Of a stretch of 64,000 bases of DNA, positions 57,101-61,208 are shown piece after piece. The position numbers were made by a program, and so were the translations under genes. Numbering within the stretch: position 1 is the first letter of the stretch; each line of letters begins with the position of its first letter. Below the pieces are notes generated by a model. It had not been told where the DNA came from. It ran no database searches and was given only the letters and a program-made list of their open reading frames with translations. Source of the stretch: Trachythela sp. YZ-2020 (lineage: Eukaryota; Cnidaria; Anthozoa; Malacalcyonacea; Clavulariidae); assembly GCA_016169945.1 (NCBI GenBank), contig JADLSH010000249.1, positions 2,480,001 through 2,544,000 on the forward strand, in the 5' to 3' direction.

Positions 57101-58358
57101 CTTGTCAACTGGACTCTGTAGCTCAGTACTGGAATCGCAGGGCTGCAGGTTCAATTCCTGGGCTACACAGAGAACCCAAGTTATATGATTTTCATCAGTT
57201 TTACCTGCAGAACAAGCCAAAGACAAGAGACTTTCTCCTTCATCTGTTGAGTCGTGGACACTCCAGCCTTGCTCCAAAAGCTTTCTTACAGCATTTACAT
57301 TTCCCTCTAGGCATGCATTGGCCAAACTGTGAATGCCTGTATGAAAACATAAGATTAGAATTAAAATATTTTTCTCTGGGGAATGGATCCTGCCTCCTCT
57401 CATAGTATATTAGGTACTTTAAGATAGCTGACTACGAACGGAGCAAGCTGGAAAACTAGGTCGAGTCACATGCATGACTGCTTTCAAGTCACCTTAGCCA
57501 AGCTGAGACTGTGAGTCAGAAAACTGTTTTTCGCGTGTGTAGTGCTGACTTCGCGTAAAATTTTGATTAAATTTATAGCTATAGTAAGCTGAGAATTAAA
57601 CTTTTTAAACACAAAGACAACATGGAAGATGCTTTGAATTGCAGGATTTTTCACTAAGGTTTTGTACACTGCGACGAAATGTGACTCCTAATTTCTACTA
57701 CACAAGGACTTGAAATCAGAGTTCAATATAATTCTGAAAACTTGGTCGGACATTGTGTCCGACCTACTCATGTTTTTTCGGCCATGATCGCCTTTTGATC
57801 GACCACTAATTATTTATAGACCTCAAGATAGAAATTAACGAAATTAATAAGTCAAAAACAGTCAGCCATAATGTCCAAGCAAGACAACAATTGGACGGCC
57901 ATCTCAGCAATTCGCTTGGAAAATGGCAGATGGCCAACCGTTATATTGAACTCTGCTTGAAATCTTTGCCAACCGTAGCTGTGTTGTTCTATCTTATAGT
58001 TTCCGCACGTGGGAATGGAACCATGGAATTTGTCAAATGGTGACTATTCTACACTTACAAGTACATCAACTAAGTTCTGTGCTTGTCTATGTGTAGTATA
58101 TGTTCATAAGTAGGACCCCCTCTCTAATTAGAAATACTCTCTGATATATTCTACCCAACAACCAGAAATCTTACCAGCTTCTGTGGTATGATTGGGTGAT
58201 GATGGTACTCCATTGTTCTGAGTTCTCATTCTAGTCAGTGCAGCAGCTGCTTCATCCAATGCACTGCTCACTGAAGACGTCAGCCTTCGCAGAACGTCTG
58301 GATCTGCAAAAGCTTTACCGTCGGCTAATTTTGCCACACCTAAAGTTGTGGTAAACAT
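14164..58358 (-). CDS. ANKHD1: ANKHD1/ANKRD17 (mask) homologue with added C-terminal SAM domain, 29 exons
   Basis: Large ankyrin/KH scaffold related to Drosophila mask and vertebrate ANKHD1/ANKRD17, linked in those animals to receptor kinase, Hippo/YAP and antiviral signalling. Exons: 58358-58175, 57336-57205, 56953-56786, 56531-56300, 56175-56081, 55641-55594, 51493-51372, 50570-50503, 49351-49250, 48683-48594, 45999-45890, 45792-45705, 45366-45239, 44582-44252, 43930-43706, 43046-42819, 41382-41237, 40164-39808, 34172-33935, 33223-33027, 31241-30932, 28531-28414, 28276-28019, 22133-21981, 19733-19449, 18113-17095, 15967-15771, 15065-14994 and 14484-14164. All borders are GT-AG and all phases agree, apart from one frameshift inside exon 4. 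The sum is about 2,006 codons against about 2,540 in human. The domain order matches the family until the end, where a SAM domain follows. The true first exon may lie upstream. Confidence 0.92.
14560..14905. repeat. About 60-bp degenerate tandem repeat
   Basis: Roughly six units with ACTGATCTGGGAATA, AACTGGAGTGATAACTTCAG and TCAATTGCCACTGAT in the intron between the SAM-coding exons 28 and 29. Confidence 0.85.
17095..18113 (-). CDS. ANKHD1: ANKHD1 exon 26: Ser/Thr-rich tail with heptad-like repeats
   Basis: 339 codons, largely disordered. Residues encoded at about 17610-17870 form an imperfect seven-residue repeat (TRVTSST-like, about 12 copies) coded by a 21-bp unit that keeps TGACGTCA. Near the end is PIQPIGTERAA, the short PIGTER motif also found in the C-terminal region of ANKHD1/ANKRD17, which supports the exon being part of this gene. 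Acceptor GTTTAG|GTC, donor GCTG|GTGAG. Confidence 0.88.
18185..19260. repeat. AACAAGTTGTT repeats inside a tandem segmental duplication
   Basis: Two successive units (about 18185-18755 and 18760-19260) each carry the AACAAGTTG repeat ending GCGAACACATCCTGATAACA, then a diverged block containing TTGCACGACACTTTACGTTC. Only the first unit contains the ANKHD1 exon 16 fragment. Confidence 0.75.
18416..18511 (+). pseudogene. Inverted duplicate of ANKHD1 exon 16 end and donor
   Basis: About 96 bases on the plus strand match the minus strand at 42853-42757: CTCTGAACTGGAACATCGCG, the donor AAAG|GTCAGTGAC, and about 60 bases of intron ending at GCGGTGTTAAT. It differs at a handful of positions. It lies antisense in the intron between exons 25 and 26 of the same gene. 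Confidence 0.9.
19449..19733 (-). CDS. ANKHD1: ANKHD1 exon 25: KH domain end and linker
   Basis: Opens with GAVEATRQAHHLILTLIKDP, the last helix of the KH domain, then a Ser/Pro/Thr-rich linker. Acceptor TTTCAG|GGG, donor AGAG|GTCAG. The split codon joins exon 24 in frame. Confidence 0.92.
19785..20070. repeat. About 118-bp repeat family, block 2
   Basis: Three diverged units in the minus orientation relative to the block at 2.2-2.8 kb (CTCTATCAGTTCTAA then CCAGTGTTACTACAGG order), in the ANKHD1 intron before exon 25. Confidence 0.8.
20437..20640 (-). mobile_element. tRNA-like SINE, family A
   Basis: Minus strand GGACTCTGTGGTTCAGTTGG (A box) and GCAGGTTCAATTCCTGCC (B box), with body GGAGCAGTTGCGATAAATGC in complement. 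A flanking GGTATATACGATGGGAGCGA stretch is shared with the next copies. Confidence 0.75.
20665..21058. mobile_element. Pair of family A SINEs in head-to-head inversion
   Basis: A minus-strand copy (20665-20800) faces a plus-strand copy (about 20800-21058), so that GTAGATGGAATACTCGAACG at the left mirrors CGTTCGAGTATTCCATCTAC at the right. A hairpin of over 120 bp per arm is possible. Confidence 0.8.
21530..21800. repeat. About 118-bp repeat family, block 3 with element tail
   Basis: Two units followed by a tail with GGAAACACCTGTAGTTTTTG and GAAACTGGAAGCACTCTTCTC. The same tail follows the block at 41445-41670. Confidence 0.75.
21981..22133 (-). CDS. ANKHD1: ANKHD1 exon 24: KH domain, first half
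   Basis: 51 codons beginning SKKLSVPSSVISRVIGRGGC. The GRGG loop is the GxxG nucleic-acid-contacting motif of a type I KH domain, followed by NVNAIRDATGAHVDID. Acceptor TTATAG|ATC, donor AAA|GTATG. KH binds single-stranded RNA or DNA; this is the sole KH domain of the protein. Confidence 0.95.
22199..23851 (+). pseudogene. Relic of adintovirus/Polinton family B DNA polymerase
   Basis: Protein-primed type B polymerases of Polintons and adintoviruses replicate the element. Recognisable blocks in order: an N-terminal region at 22199-22552; a Cys/His cluster (CSKCDKLW) at about 22605-22670; the exonuclease-side block YRATYDFECYF at about 22795-22830; LPVLGFNSGRYDLN at 23320-23360; LDITNYLAPGFSYEQF at 23485-23525; YAKLRMLQFYYDCLDKYID at 23635-23690; and the C-terminal end YFYPKRKVLEDGVSTIPLDI ending at 23851. 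These lie in different frames: the frame slips near 22545, 22670, 22850, 23310 and 23610. Sequence is lost after 23535, and again after 23695, where the palm-domain DTDS catalytic block should be. Two intron-like gaps occur at 23085-23145 and 23199-23266. It cannot encode a working polymerase. Confidence 0.85.
24083..24295 (+). CDS. Small C2H2-type zinc-finger protein of the viral relic
   Basis: A 70-residue frame from ATG to TAA, with the finger CPICGKKSLLKLSNHLADIH near the N-terminus (C-x2-C, H-x4-H) and a basic end. It lies between the polymerase relic and the packaging ATPase, same strand, and shows no visible break. Its role is unknown. Small zinc-binding proteins at this place are plausible element genes, but that is inferred from position. 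Confidence 0.5.
   Translation: MPRTRKDCPICGKKSLLKLSNHLADIHELSCEERQPFLIRAKSPPLNVETVLSELYKLIGNTKKRSKWYK
24329..24589 (+). pseudogene. Packaging ATPase relic (FtsK/HerA-like, adintovirus/Polinton)
   Basis: 86 codons with an N-terminal THPFGLLVSGGTKSGKTTFV. GGTKSGKT is a Walker A P-loop, in the setting typical of Polinton/adintovirus A32-like genome-packaging ATPases (followed by PPENIVYYYTEYQ). The frame ends at 24589, before any Walker B Asp-Asp motif, and no continuation was found. It is therefore a C-terminally truncated copy. Confidence 0.75.
24621..24920 (+). other. Unrecognised open stretch between ATPase and protease relics
   Basis: A frame open from about 24600 to 24920 encodes LGHLNVPEGIVRNENRLQLV, then IPEDLPSTPRSPITRVQQEK and a Lys/Arg-rich end. 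There is no ATG at the front; the frame passes a GTG. I do not recognise it. Position and orientation suggest another gene of the relic, or a fragment left by deletion. The end overlaps the opposite-strand protease relic. Confidence 0.25.
24879..25297 (-). pseudogene. Adenain-type maturation protease relic
   Basis: Cysteine protease of the adenovirus-protease fold used for capsid maturation in Polintons/adintoviruses. Frame one (from 25297) carries NWVAIYLTENEKGEFWDSYS. The catalytic-core position normally held by His before WVAIY is Asn here (about 25183). GEFWDSY holds the acidic residue. The second half, with the nucleophile motif DVCGQYTLFFALHRC (Cys near 25026), is in another frame, so a frameshift lies at about 25040-25060. 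Both the His change and the shift mean loss of activity. Confidence 0.8.
25334..26124 (-). pseudogene. Hexon-like major capsid protein relic (F54H12.2-type)
   Basis: Double-jelly-roll capsid protein of adintovirus/Polinton type, annotated in many animal genomes as F54H12.2-like. Blocks: VNLWMHALFSQVEVFLNN and YPYRAYIETVLNFSKDSLLT at about 26110-25985; an in-frame TAA near 25958; then GRINSDLFAQERYILGAVPI and IKLVRSRNPFCL at 25850-25740; a gap or shift near 25640-25690; and NGYTLFVFDLTPDLCLSDH with VVLGEFQSLIEID at 25540-25350. The N-terminal end is missing: a foldback element sits exactly where it should continue (26125-26228). Confidence 0.85.
26125..26228. mobile_element. Short foldback element, copy 1
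   Basis: Begins GACTTGCTCCAAGTCTGTCT and ends GAGAGACAGACTTG, forming a hairpin with a GC-rich centre. It lies at the very point where the capsid relic breaks off. A second copy is at 58771-58872. Confidence 0.7.
26805..27346 (-). pseudogene. Broken GRF-type zinc-finger gene
   Basis: An ATG at 27346 starts a 110-codon frame with GTFWFCGQKPSCEFFC and GRPYFVCSE, the CxxxxxCxFFC and GR(P)xF pattern of zf-GRF. It ends in a stop at 27014. The next frame carries the expected continuation: CQHGLVTRIRKVKKDGPNQN from about 27032, and a second block EWVETSPRIINTGIVLFSNP down to about 26805. A frameshift near 27035 and later stops therefore break the gene. GRF fingers bind nucleic acid. It may belong to the neighbouring viral relic or to another transposon; no TIR settles it. 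Confidence 0.6.
27505..27665. repeat. About 31-bp tandem repeat
   Basis: Five units with TATGTTAATGATG and GCTCACCC(T/G)CAT in the intron between ANKHD1 exons 23 and 24. Confidence 0.85.
28019..28531 (-). CDS. ANKHD1: ANKHD1 exons 22-23: Ser/Thr linker leading into KH
   Basis: Exons 28531-28414 and 28276-28019. Low-complexity Ser/Thr/Ala sequence ends in RGRKHEEGWNVVIRR, the conserved EEGW..V(V/I)RR motif directly before the KH domain. The last codon is split and completed in the KH exon at 22133. The intron that follows is 5.9 kb and contains the viral relic. Confidence 0.9.
28810..29012 (+). repeat. 109-bp direct duplication at the LINE 5' junction
   Basis: About 94 bases (28810-28903) are repeated without visible change at 28919-29012, separated by 15 bases that end the first copy in a stop. 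Just upstream, 28750-28800 holds a second short direct repeat of GGGGACGTAATTAAATACAT and an inverted ATTACGTCCCC. Confidence 0.9.
28810..30846 (+). mobile_element. CR1/Jockey-like non-LTR retrotransposon, 5' truncated
   Basis: Reverse transcriptase with HALFIDFRKAFDLVDH (about 29650), AGVPQGSVISPSLFN (about 29825) and KYADD (about 29925), then a C-terminal region that continues in another frame from about 30175 to the stop at 30651. No endonuclease domain is present, so the 5' end is lost. The 3' end is an ATT microsatellite at 30826-30846, as in CR1/L2-like LINEs. It lies antisense in the ANKHD1 intron between exons 21 and 22, ending 85 bases from exon 21. One frameshift near 30175 and no EN make it inactive. 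Confidence 0.85.
30932..31241 (-). CDS. ANKHD1: ANKHD1 exon 21: Lys/Glu-rich coiled segment
   Basis: 103 codons: ELLKKCQQCMGVIRHAKDRQ, then NASILLQQVDMEKEREEVKK, a poly-Lys stretch and an acidic run. This order is characteristic of ANKHD1/ANKRD17, where it follows the ankyrin repeats and probably forms a charged coiled coil. Acceptor TTTAG|GAG, donor CAAG|GTAAGT. Confidence 0.92.
31766..31950. repeat. Foldback element with nested arms
   Basis: Outer arms ACTTCATAGTTGGT / ACCAACCATGAAGT with GTACGATTT / AAATCGTACG; inner arms GTTGTGAAGGATCGCTAAAC / GTTTAGCGATCCTTCACAAC. Non-coding, in the intron between exons 20 and 21. Confidence 0.8.
32045..32547. mobile_element. Harbinger-like MITE, 503 bp, TTA target duplication
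   Basis: Perfect 16-bp termini GGGGCTGTTTATATGG / CCATATAAACAGCCCC flanked by TTA (32042-32044 and 32548-32550). Internal CGAGCTGGCCCGCC-type sequence resembles the repeated CCCGCTTAACCGGGCT block at 240-330. Confidence 0.9.
32551..32916. mobile_element. MITE of the CTTGTATTTAAA family, copy 1
   Basis: Starts CTTGTATTTAAACTAGCGCG directly after the TTA of the preceding MITE and ends GTACTACGAATTTAGATACAAG. Its inside is rich in GCGCGAAA motifs. Confidence 0.7.
33027..43046 (-). CDS. ANKHD1: ANKHD1 exons 16-20: second ankyrin block (10 repeats)
   Basis: Exons 43046-42819, 41382-41237, 40164-39808, 34172-33935 and 33223-33027 encode ten repeats, from ESNHDTALSVAAAGGHDDLV to VLMASFRKGHVKAVKWIVRH. 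The last part matches the PLMxAFRKGHVKVVQ region that ends this block in the family. Introns are long: 5.6 kb between exons 18 and 19 holds two LINE fragments and a SINE. A 96-bp piece covering the end of exon 16 and its donor is duplicated in inverted orientation at 18416-18511. Confidence 0.94.
33225..33720. repeat. About 110-bp degenerate tandem repeat
   Basis: Four to five units with TAGCACTGATCTCAGAAATA, TTAACTGGATAATACAACTT and CTTCAAATGTAGAAAT, in the intron between ANKHD1 exons 19 and 20. Confidence 0.85.
34523..34613. repeat. (GTAA)n microsatellite, tail of LINE
   Basis: About 22 uninterrupted GTAA units. On the minus strand it is (TTAC)n directly following the LINE 3' end. Degenerate GTAA units continue at 34230-34350. 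Confidence 0.95.
34614..35683 (-). mobile_element. LINE fragment with (TTAC)n tail
   Basis: A 199-codon frame (35482-34883) is the C-terminal part of a Jockey/CR1-type ORF2: LGIFIDSNLSWKSYVEYISK-like start, then LIYPFLIYGIIVWG and LQKKAVRIITF. The preceding LSLNVEKSKYVIFHPRQKK lies in another frame at about 35640-35540. The 3' end runs into a (TTAC)n array at 34613-34523. The 5' truncated end abuts another (TTAC)n array at 35684, which is the tail of a SINE. Confidence 0.8.
35684..35850. repeat. (GTAA)n / (GC)n composite microsatellite
   Basis: GTAA units with variants (GCAAG, GCGCG) surround about 14 GC dinucleotides at 35763-35790, a good left-handed-DNA former. It is the tail of the SINE at 35851-36158. 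Confidence 0.9.
35851..36158 (-). mobile_element. tRNA-derived SINE with conserved central domain and (TTAC)n tail
   Basis: On the minus strand: a tRNA-like head at about 36158-36085 with A box TGGCGCAGTCGTCAGAGC and B box GGTTCGATTCT. It is followed by the CCGGGTTCTTCGGTTTCCTC block that recurs in the middle of several metazoan SINE families, and finally (TTAC)n. The same tail type as the adjacent LINE suggests that LINE family as its mobilising partner. Confidence 0.75.
36617..37063 (+). mobile_element. LINE reverse-transcriptase C-terminal fragment
   Basis: A 148-codon frame with LPHLDYCSSVWDSCGKGLRD and RLQKLQNRAARIITRSNYEI, the well-known region after the RT domain of Jockey/CR1/Rex LINEs. 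No RT core is present and the ends are ragged; an old truncated copy in the intron between ANKHD1 exons 18 and 19. Confidence 0.75.
37064..39807. other. Long intron remainder (exons 18-19)
   Basis: AT-rich and without coding signal. It contains a foldback arm at 37895-37965, the MITE at 38841-39122, and a TGAC/TGTC microsatellite at about 39424-39450. Confidence 0.6.
38841..39122. mobile_element. MITE, 282 bp
   Basis: Perfect 15-bp termini CCAGGGTGCATTCCA / TGGAATGCACCCTGG and internal GTATTGGCGTGA twice. The CAGGG start suggests hAT; no clear target duplication. Confidence 0.75.
40776..41090. mobile_element. Family A SINE palindrome
   Basis: GTAGAAGGTGTTTCTAGATG and the tRNA-like head on the minus strand are mirrored at about 40945-41088 by the same SINE on the plus strand (CGCAGGTTCGATTCCTGCC). 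The two arms of about 150 bp meet with only a short centre. Confidence 0.85.
41445..41760. repeat. About 118-bp repeat family, block 4 with element tail
   Basis: Two to three units and the same GAAACTGGAAGCACTCTTCTC tail as at 21.7 kb, in the intron between ANKHD1 exons 16 and 17. Confidence 0.75.
41785..42125. repeat. AACAAGTTGTT-rich dispersed repeat, copy 4
   Basis: Runs of ACAACTTGTTA and GTTGTTACAAGTTG in the intron between ANKHD1 exons 16 and 17, ending with GGTACATCCACTAACTACTG, whose reverse complement is also at about 18520. Confidence 0.8.
42495..42650. repeat. 29-bp tandem repeat ending in a hairpin
   Basis: Four units of TGATGATATTTCCCTCATAT plus TACCCTCAG. The last runs into GATATTTCCC...GGGAAATATC around a GGGGCAAAGCCC core. 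Confidence 0.9.
43122..43235. mobile_element. Foldback MITE
   Basis: Arms AACAGTTATTCTAC / GTAGAATAACTGTT, then TCGTATATGA(G/C)TGATAG in inverted form around GGCGCGATAGCGCC. Confidence 0.8.
43231..43432. mobile_element. MITE with a protein-like interior
   Basis: Termini TATTATATACACAAGCTCTG / CAGAGCTTGTGTATATAATA. The minus strand holds an ATG followed by AGRFGQLNEKEIQVLLEKSK, which looks like the amino-terminal end of a captured or transposon-encoded protein. An inner hairpin TCTACTAGCAGGATA / TATCCTGCTAGTAGA follows. Confidence 0.65.
43706..43930 (-). CDS. ANKHD1: ANKHD1 exon 15: acidic linker
   Basis: 75 codons between TTTAG|CC and GCAG|GTGCG. The first half is a charged helix (NELEREMPSLTPEEQQRIEA), a possible coiled coil. 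The second half is acidic and Ser-rich (DDDEESVASDDGDS). It joins the two ankyrin blocks, as the long low-complexity linker does in relatives, but is much shorter. Confidence 0.85.
44005..44222. repeat. Foldback repeat (GGTGAATAAAAACC type)
   Basis: CGGTGAATAAAAACC is mirrored by GGTTTTTATTCACCG, with TTATTCGCC and GGCGAATAA around it. It overlaps the start of the intron after ANKHD1 exon 14. Confidence 0.75.
44252..57336 (-). CDS. ANKHD1: ANKHD1 exons 2-14: first ankyrin block (15 repeats)
   Basis: Thirteen short exons, many of 48-170 nt, encode 15 ankyrin repeats. They run from SLANACLEGNVNAVRKLL (57336) to STMLLEACKGGHTSVARLL (44582), with the TPLMEAA and GHxxVVxLLL signatures almost every 33 residues. 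The count equals that of the first block in human ANKHD1. Exon 14 then runs into a Pro/Ser-rich linker. Exon 4 (56531-56300) is 232 nt where the phase needs 231 or 234: the frame slips at about 56337-56342 in a GAGAGAC stretch, just before INSHSNEFKESALTLACYKG. Without it the block would be intact. Confidence 0.93.
44680..45050. repeat. About 118-bp repeat family, block 5
   Basis: Three to four units (CTCTATCAGTTCTAAA, TCTAGAGG(T/A)CCAGTAAGG, TTACTACAGGAGGAAACCTA) in the intron between ANKHD1 exons 13 and 14, running into a tRNA-like SINE at 45055-45195. Confidence 0.85.
45055..45195 (-). mobile_element. tRNA-like SINE fragment
   Basis: On the minus strand GGCGCGACAATGGTTAGTGC (A-box-like), then GGATCGATTCCTGCAATATG (B-box-like). 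Related pieces with TTCGATTCCTGCAATATGCA lie at 12690-12775, 16030-16095 and 18510-18560. Confidence 0.6.
46000..46868. other. Intron sequence, part repetitive
   Basis: Includes a SINE-like scrap (46135-46290) and a CATTGGAGTTAGC(A/G)TTCCAG block shared with 50165-50215. Nothing coding seen. Confidence 0.5.
46869..47822. mobile_element. Large foldback element, about 950 bp
   Basis: Arms of about 200 bp: ATTCCATCCCATT...CAGATGATGTAATATATCCA at the left is mirrored by TGGATATATTACATCATCTG...AATGGGATGGAAT at the right. Inside the arms are repeated CAATGGGCAGATCAATA / CTGCCCATTGTGG units. No transposase. A second element is nested in its centre. Confidence 0.85.
47269..47562. mobile_element. Nested MITE, 294 bp, with internal minisatellite
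   Basis: Termini GCTATTCCATTTAATACCG / complement (GGATTTTAAATGGAATAGC), then a run of C mirrored by a run of G and ATCGAGGAC / GTCCTCGAT. The middle has at least five copies of GGAATTCTTCAGGGG. Confidence 0.85.
47823..50502. other. Introns around ANKHD1 exons 9 and 10
   Basis: Apart from the two exons (48683-48594, 49351-49250) I see AT-rich sequence, a SINE scrap at 48505-48535, a G run at 49199-49210, and no other gene. The 116-codon minus frame at 49376-49726 has no splice or family support. Confidence 0.5.
50605..51355. repeat. Trinucleotide/hexanucleotide tract, about 750 bp
   Basis: The first half (50620-50890) is pyrimidine-rich, built on GCTCCT/CTCCTC. The second half is ACT/GCT/GGT units (TACTGCTACT, GGTACTAGTACTGC) with about eleven pure CTG units at 51073-51107. 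Several frames stay open for 190-245 codons. It lies in the intron between ANKHD1 exons 7 and 8, ending 17 bases from exon 7. Confidence 0.95.
51494..55593. other. 4.1-kb intron between ANKHD1 exons 6 and 7
   Basis: Holds a diverged direct duplication of about 220 bp (51795-52010 and 52080-52290; both with CAATCACGCATT(G/A)TATTTACC) and a purine-rich GGCAAG region at 54885-55400. The rest is AT-rich with no coding signal. Confidence 0.6.
54890..55400. repeat. Purine-rich GGCAAG region with 25-bp tandem units
   Basis: At 54945-55030 about four copies of GGAAGGCAAGTCAGGCCAAG + GCAAT. The surrounding 400 bases are almost only A and G on the plus strand. Confidence 0.85.
57100..57165 (+). mobile_element. 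tRNA-like SINE fragment
   Basis: GGACTCTGTAGCTCAGTACT followed by GCAGGTTCAATTCCTGGG, a family A head with a deletion between the A and B boxes, in the intron after ANKHD1 exon 2. Other scraps: 46135-46290 and 48505-48535. Confidence 0.6.
57337..58174. other. Intron between ANKHD1 exons 1 and 2
   Basis: Unremarkable AT-rich sequence; no coding signal or clear repeat seen. Confidence 0.5.
58175..58358 (-). CDS. ANKHD1: ANKHD1 exon 1 as visible (conserved pre-ankyrin segment)
   Basis: Encodes ADPDVLRRLTSSVSSALDEA, the hallmark helical segment just before the ankyrin repeats. Donor GCTG|GTAAGA. Either translation starts at the in-frame ATG at 58358 (MFTTTLGVAKLADG), or this is an internal exon beginning after CTTTAG at about 58339 with an unseen upstream exon. 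The sequence does not decide. Family members usually have a longer acidic N-terminus, which favours a missing first exon. Confidence 0.8.
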
Positions 58359-59005
58359 CTCGACCAATTAACACATGAGACAATTTAAAATGACCCAGGA
58401 TACATTTGCACATATTAGTAGCTCTGCCAATGCATCAACATGAATCATAGGCTCATAGCCGTACCATATTTTCATTTCAATATTGGTTTCTGTATTTTTC
58501 AATACCACAACAGCCTACTTTCTGAATCATCAAACCTAATTTAACCTATTGTCAATGCATCATGTTAACCCATTGATAGGCAATGTGCCCTACTTCGTTA
58601 TTTTACTCTCTCTAATGCTCCACAATGTTACTTGTCAAGGGAAGGGTCTTGCACATTAATGGGTTAACGTATTTCAATTTTGATGTCGTTTGCTAGCTGT
58701 GTGTTGAATGTGAATTTCACATTACGAAAAACCTAAAATGAATTGATCAAAAGCAGCTCCAATATTACTAGACTTGCTCCAAGTCTTACTTTCTTTGTTT
58801 TTTTTTCTCGCTCCACTATAATGTCAATAACATGACGTAGCGGCGGAGAGAGCGAAGGGAAAGTAAGACTTGTCAACTCCGGACCCGGAAGTAAGCCGAT
58901 ACAATACCACATTTGCTATATTTAGCACATCGTGATATCTGTAGCAGGGGGGGGGATAGGTGTTGTAAAATAATGCTGTAGAGCCTGTTGTTCGTGTCTT
59001 ACGAT
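58359..59005. promoter_or_regulatory. Divergent gap between ANKHD1 and the RecQ-like gene
   Basis: About 650 bases between the two putative start codons on opposite strands. A bidirectional promoter is possible if 58358 is the true start. It contains the foldback element at 58771-58872 and a G run near 58947. Confidence 0.4.
58771..58872. mobile_element. Short foldback element, copy 2
   Basis: Same start GACTTGCTCCAAGTCT, then TACTTTC; it ends GAAAGTAAGACTTG. The centre differs from copy 1. It lies in the 650-bp gap between the starts of ANKHD1 and the RecQ-like gene. Confidence 0.7.
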
Positions 59006-59517
59006 ATGGACGAATTCGAAGATGATTTACAATACAAATCTGCCGTTGCATATGCCCTTGATGTTCTTAGTTTATCTGGTAAGATAACACCAAGGGAATA
59101 CCAGTCTAAATGCCTGGAAATTCTTCTTCGAGATTCGCGAGATCTATTTGTAACACAGCCAACTGGTTCAGGAAAGAGTCTTGTGTATCTGTTGTTTCCT
59201 TTTGCCTTGGAATACTTGAACGCGCTGAAATCTGGTGTGAAAGCAGATGGAAAACAAACTAAAAATGTTGTCCTTGTTGTTTCTCCTTTGTTGTCCTTGA
59301 TGAACGATCAGCTCTCGAAGCTAGACAGTTTGGGAGTATCTGGGATTAATCTCTCCGATATAAAGATTGCCACGACAAGGGGAAAACTGGTAAATGGAGA
59401 ATTTACATTTGTATTTGGAAGCCCAGAGACGGAAATTAGAAGACTTTTGAAGTCTGACATATACAAAGAAAGGGTCGTTGGGGTTTTTGTTGACGAGAGT
59501 CATTGTGTAGCAAAATG
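59006..59517 (+). CDS. RecQ-like DEAD/DEAH helicase, N-terminal exon only
   Basis: Starts at the ATG at 59006 (MDEFEDDLQYKSAVAYALDV); an upstream TTG frame extension is not a start. Helicase motifs in order: REYQSKCLEILL with the Q-like region, TQPTGSGKSLVY (motif I, Walker A), VVLVVSPLLSLMNDQ (Ia), and VFVDESHCVAKW (motif II, DESH). This is the RecQ pattern of superfamily 2. It ends at a donor, AAATG|GTACC. Motifs III-VI, RQC and HRDC are not found in the remaining 4.5 kb of the window; read through, the frame ends at 59743. Either later exons lie beyond 64000, skipping over the next gene, or the copy is truncated. Confidence 0.7.
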
Positions 59518-59743
59518 GTACCTAAATTATACTTTTAATATATTCATAATTGTATACACTGTACAACAGAATAATATATACCTGTTTACATTCATATATT
59601 GTCTGATATTCACACAAGGGAATAAAACATACTGGTTGCAGCACAGGCTTCCCTATCTCTTAAAGTACAATGGCCGATATATATTGAATATATACATGCA
59701 AACTATTAGTTTACTACAAGATGTAAATAAACAAAATAATTAA

Positions 59744-61208
59744 AAAATATCAACAATATATGTCATATATAAATAAACATACTTAACTTGTCAATATGAT
59801 GTCTTTTGTTGTGTCTCTGCATGTTGCTTCAACTTTTTTCGTTATATTATCACGAATATAAATGCCAAAACACCTTACTTGTATTTAAATTCGCGTAGTA
59901 ATTTGTCCTTCAGTTTTAAATTCGCTCAATTTTAATTTCGGGCACTTTTTGCAGCATGAAAAAAATTAGATGTTCATACTTAAATCTTAATGTTTTTCTA
60001 GTCAAAATGACAAAATTCTAATTTTATATATTTCAAAAAACCTGAAAAGCGTAAACCACATTCTCTTTTTCTCAAGCTACTAATGGCCATATATACTCTA
60101 ATAGCGAGTGTTTTCGTTATTGAAAATCACTCAAAATAAAAAGCAAAATGTAACAAATATCGAACATCTATTCCTTAGCATAACGGAAAACGCATTCAGT
60201 GTCAGTTTATTAACACAAATATTTTGTGATATATTTTCCGTTTGGATTAATTTTGCGCTTGTCAAACCTTTTCGCGCAGATTATTTTTCGCTCAGTTTCA
60301 ATTTCACGCTCCTATATATATATATATGGTTGAATTTTAATACTACGCGAATTTAAACACAAGTAAGATATGTTGTTCATAATCATGTATTCGGTTAATG
60401 TATATATATATAGTATCTGTAGTTCAGTTATTCTGTCATTTTCAAACGCTTTGAAAAAATCTTGCATTTCGCATTGTTTTTCAATAAACGTTTCTGTTTC
60501 TGATCTCAACAAACGATTTTTGAAACTATAATAGAACAAGGAATTCTACTATGAAAAGTTGCAACCTAATCAGACACGGAGGAATAGTTATTGACGTGTA
60601 GTCTCCGAGTTCTTACTGAAATATATACTGATCCGCGGAATAAATATTTTAAACGTAAATATTTACAAGTGCGCGCGCTGCCTTTAAACGTTCTTACATT
60701 GGAGTTGCAAGTCAACCAGAATATAATAACAGATACTGGCTGAAATATTACAATATGTCAAGACAATAAAATATGACGATCACGTAAACAAAACAATACA
60801 GCAAATACATTCAATAACACTGATGGATATGCAGTGTAGTGAAAATCCATAAGAGATTATACTACTATCAATCGAAAGTTGTTCCATTTATAATATAATA
60901 TATTATAGTATATGTTATGTCTTATGAATGAATTTATTTAAGTCGTTTAGAGATGATAATAAAATATACCAGTAGGCAGTAAACTATAAAATGCGGCAAC
61001 AATTACTCTCGGTTTCAATTTGCTTTTCAATTTCCTGTTCGAACATTGGTTGAAAGATTGGGAATGTGTTTCCGAAGTTTTCACGATTCCCGGCCGAATA
61101 CCAATAAAGATCGCAAGCTTCCCGCCAAAGTTACGTAATTTGTTCGCAACTTTCCAACGAACTACAATTTTAGTACAATACTACAATAGTCACTTCGAGA
61201 TTTACAGC
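59744..61208. other. Gap between helicase exon and Cys/His-rich gene
   Basis: AATAAA motifs near 59727 and 59770, the CTTGTATTTAAA MITE (59878-60363), then AT-rich sequence. The frame of the next gene is open from about 61020 but without an ATG before 61209, so 5' UTR is likely there. Confidence 0.5.
59878..60363. mobile_element. MITE of the CTTGTATTTAAA family, copy 2
   Basis: CTTGTATTTAAATTCGCGTA at the left and TACGCGAATTTAAACACAAG at the right, flanked by TA on both sides. It carries an AT microsatellite near 60314-60326. Confidence 0.8.
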
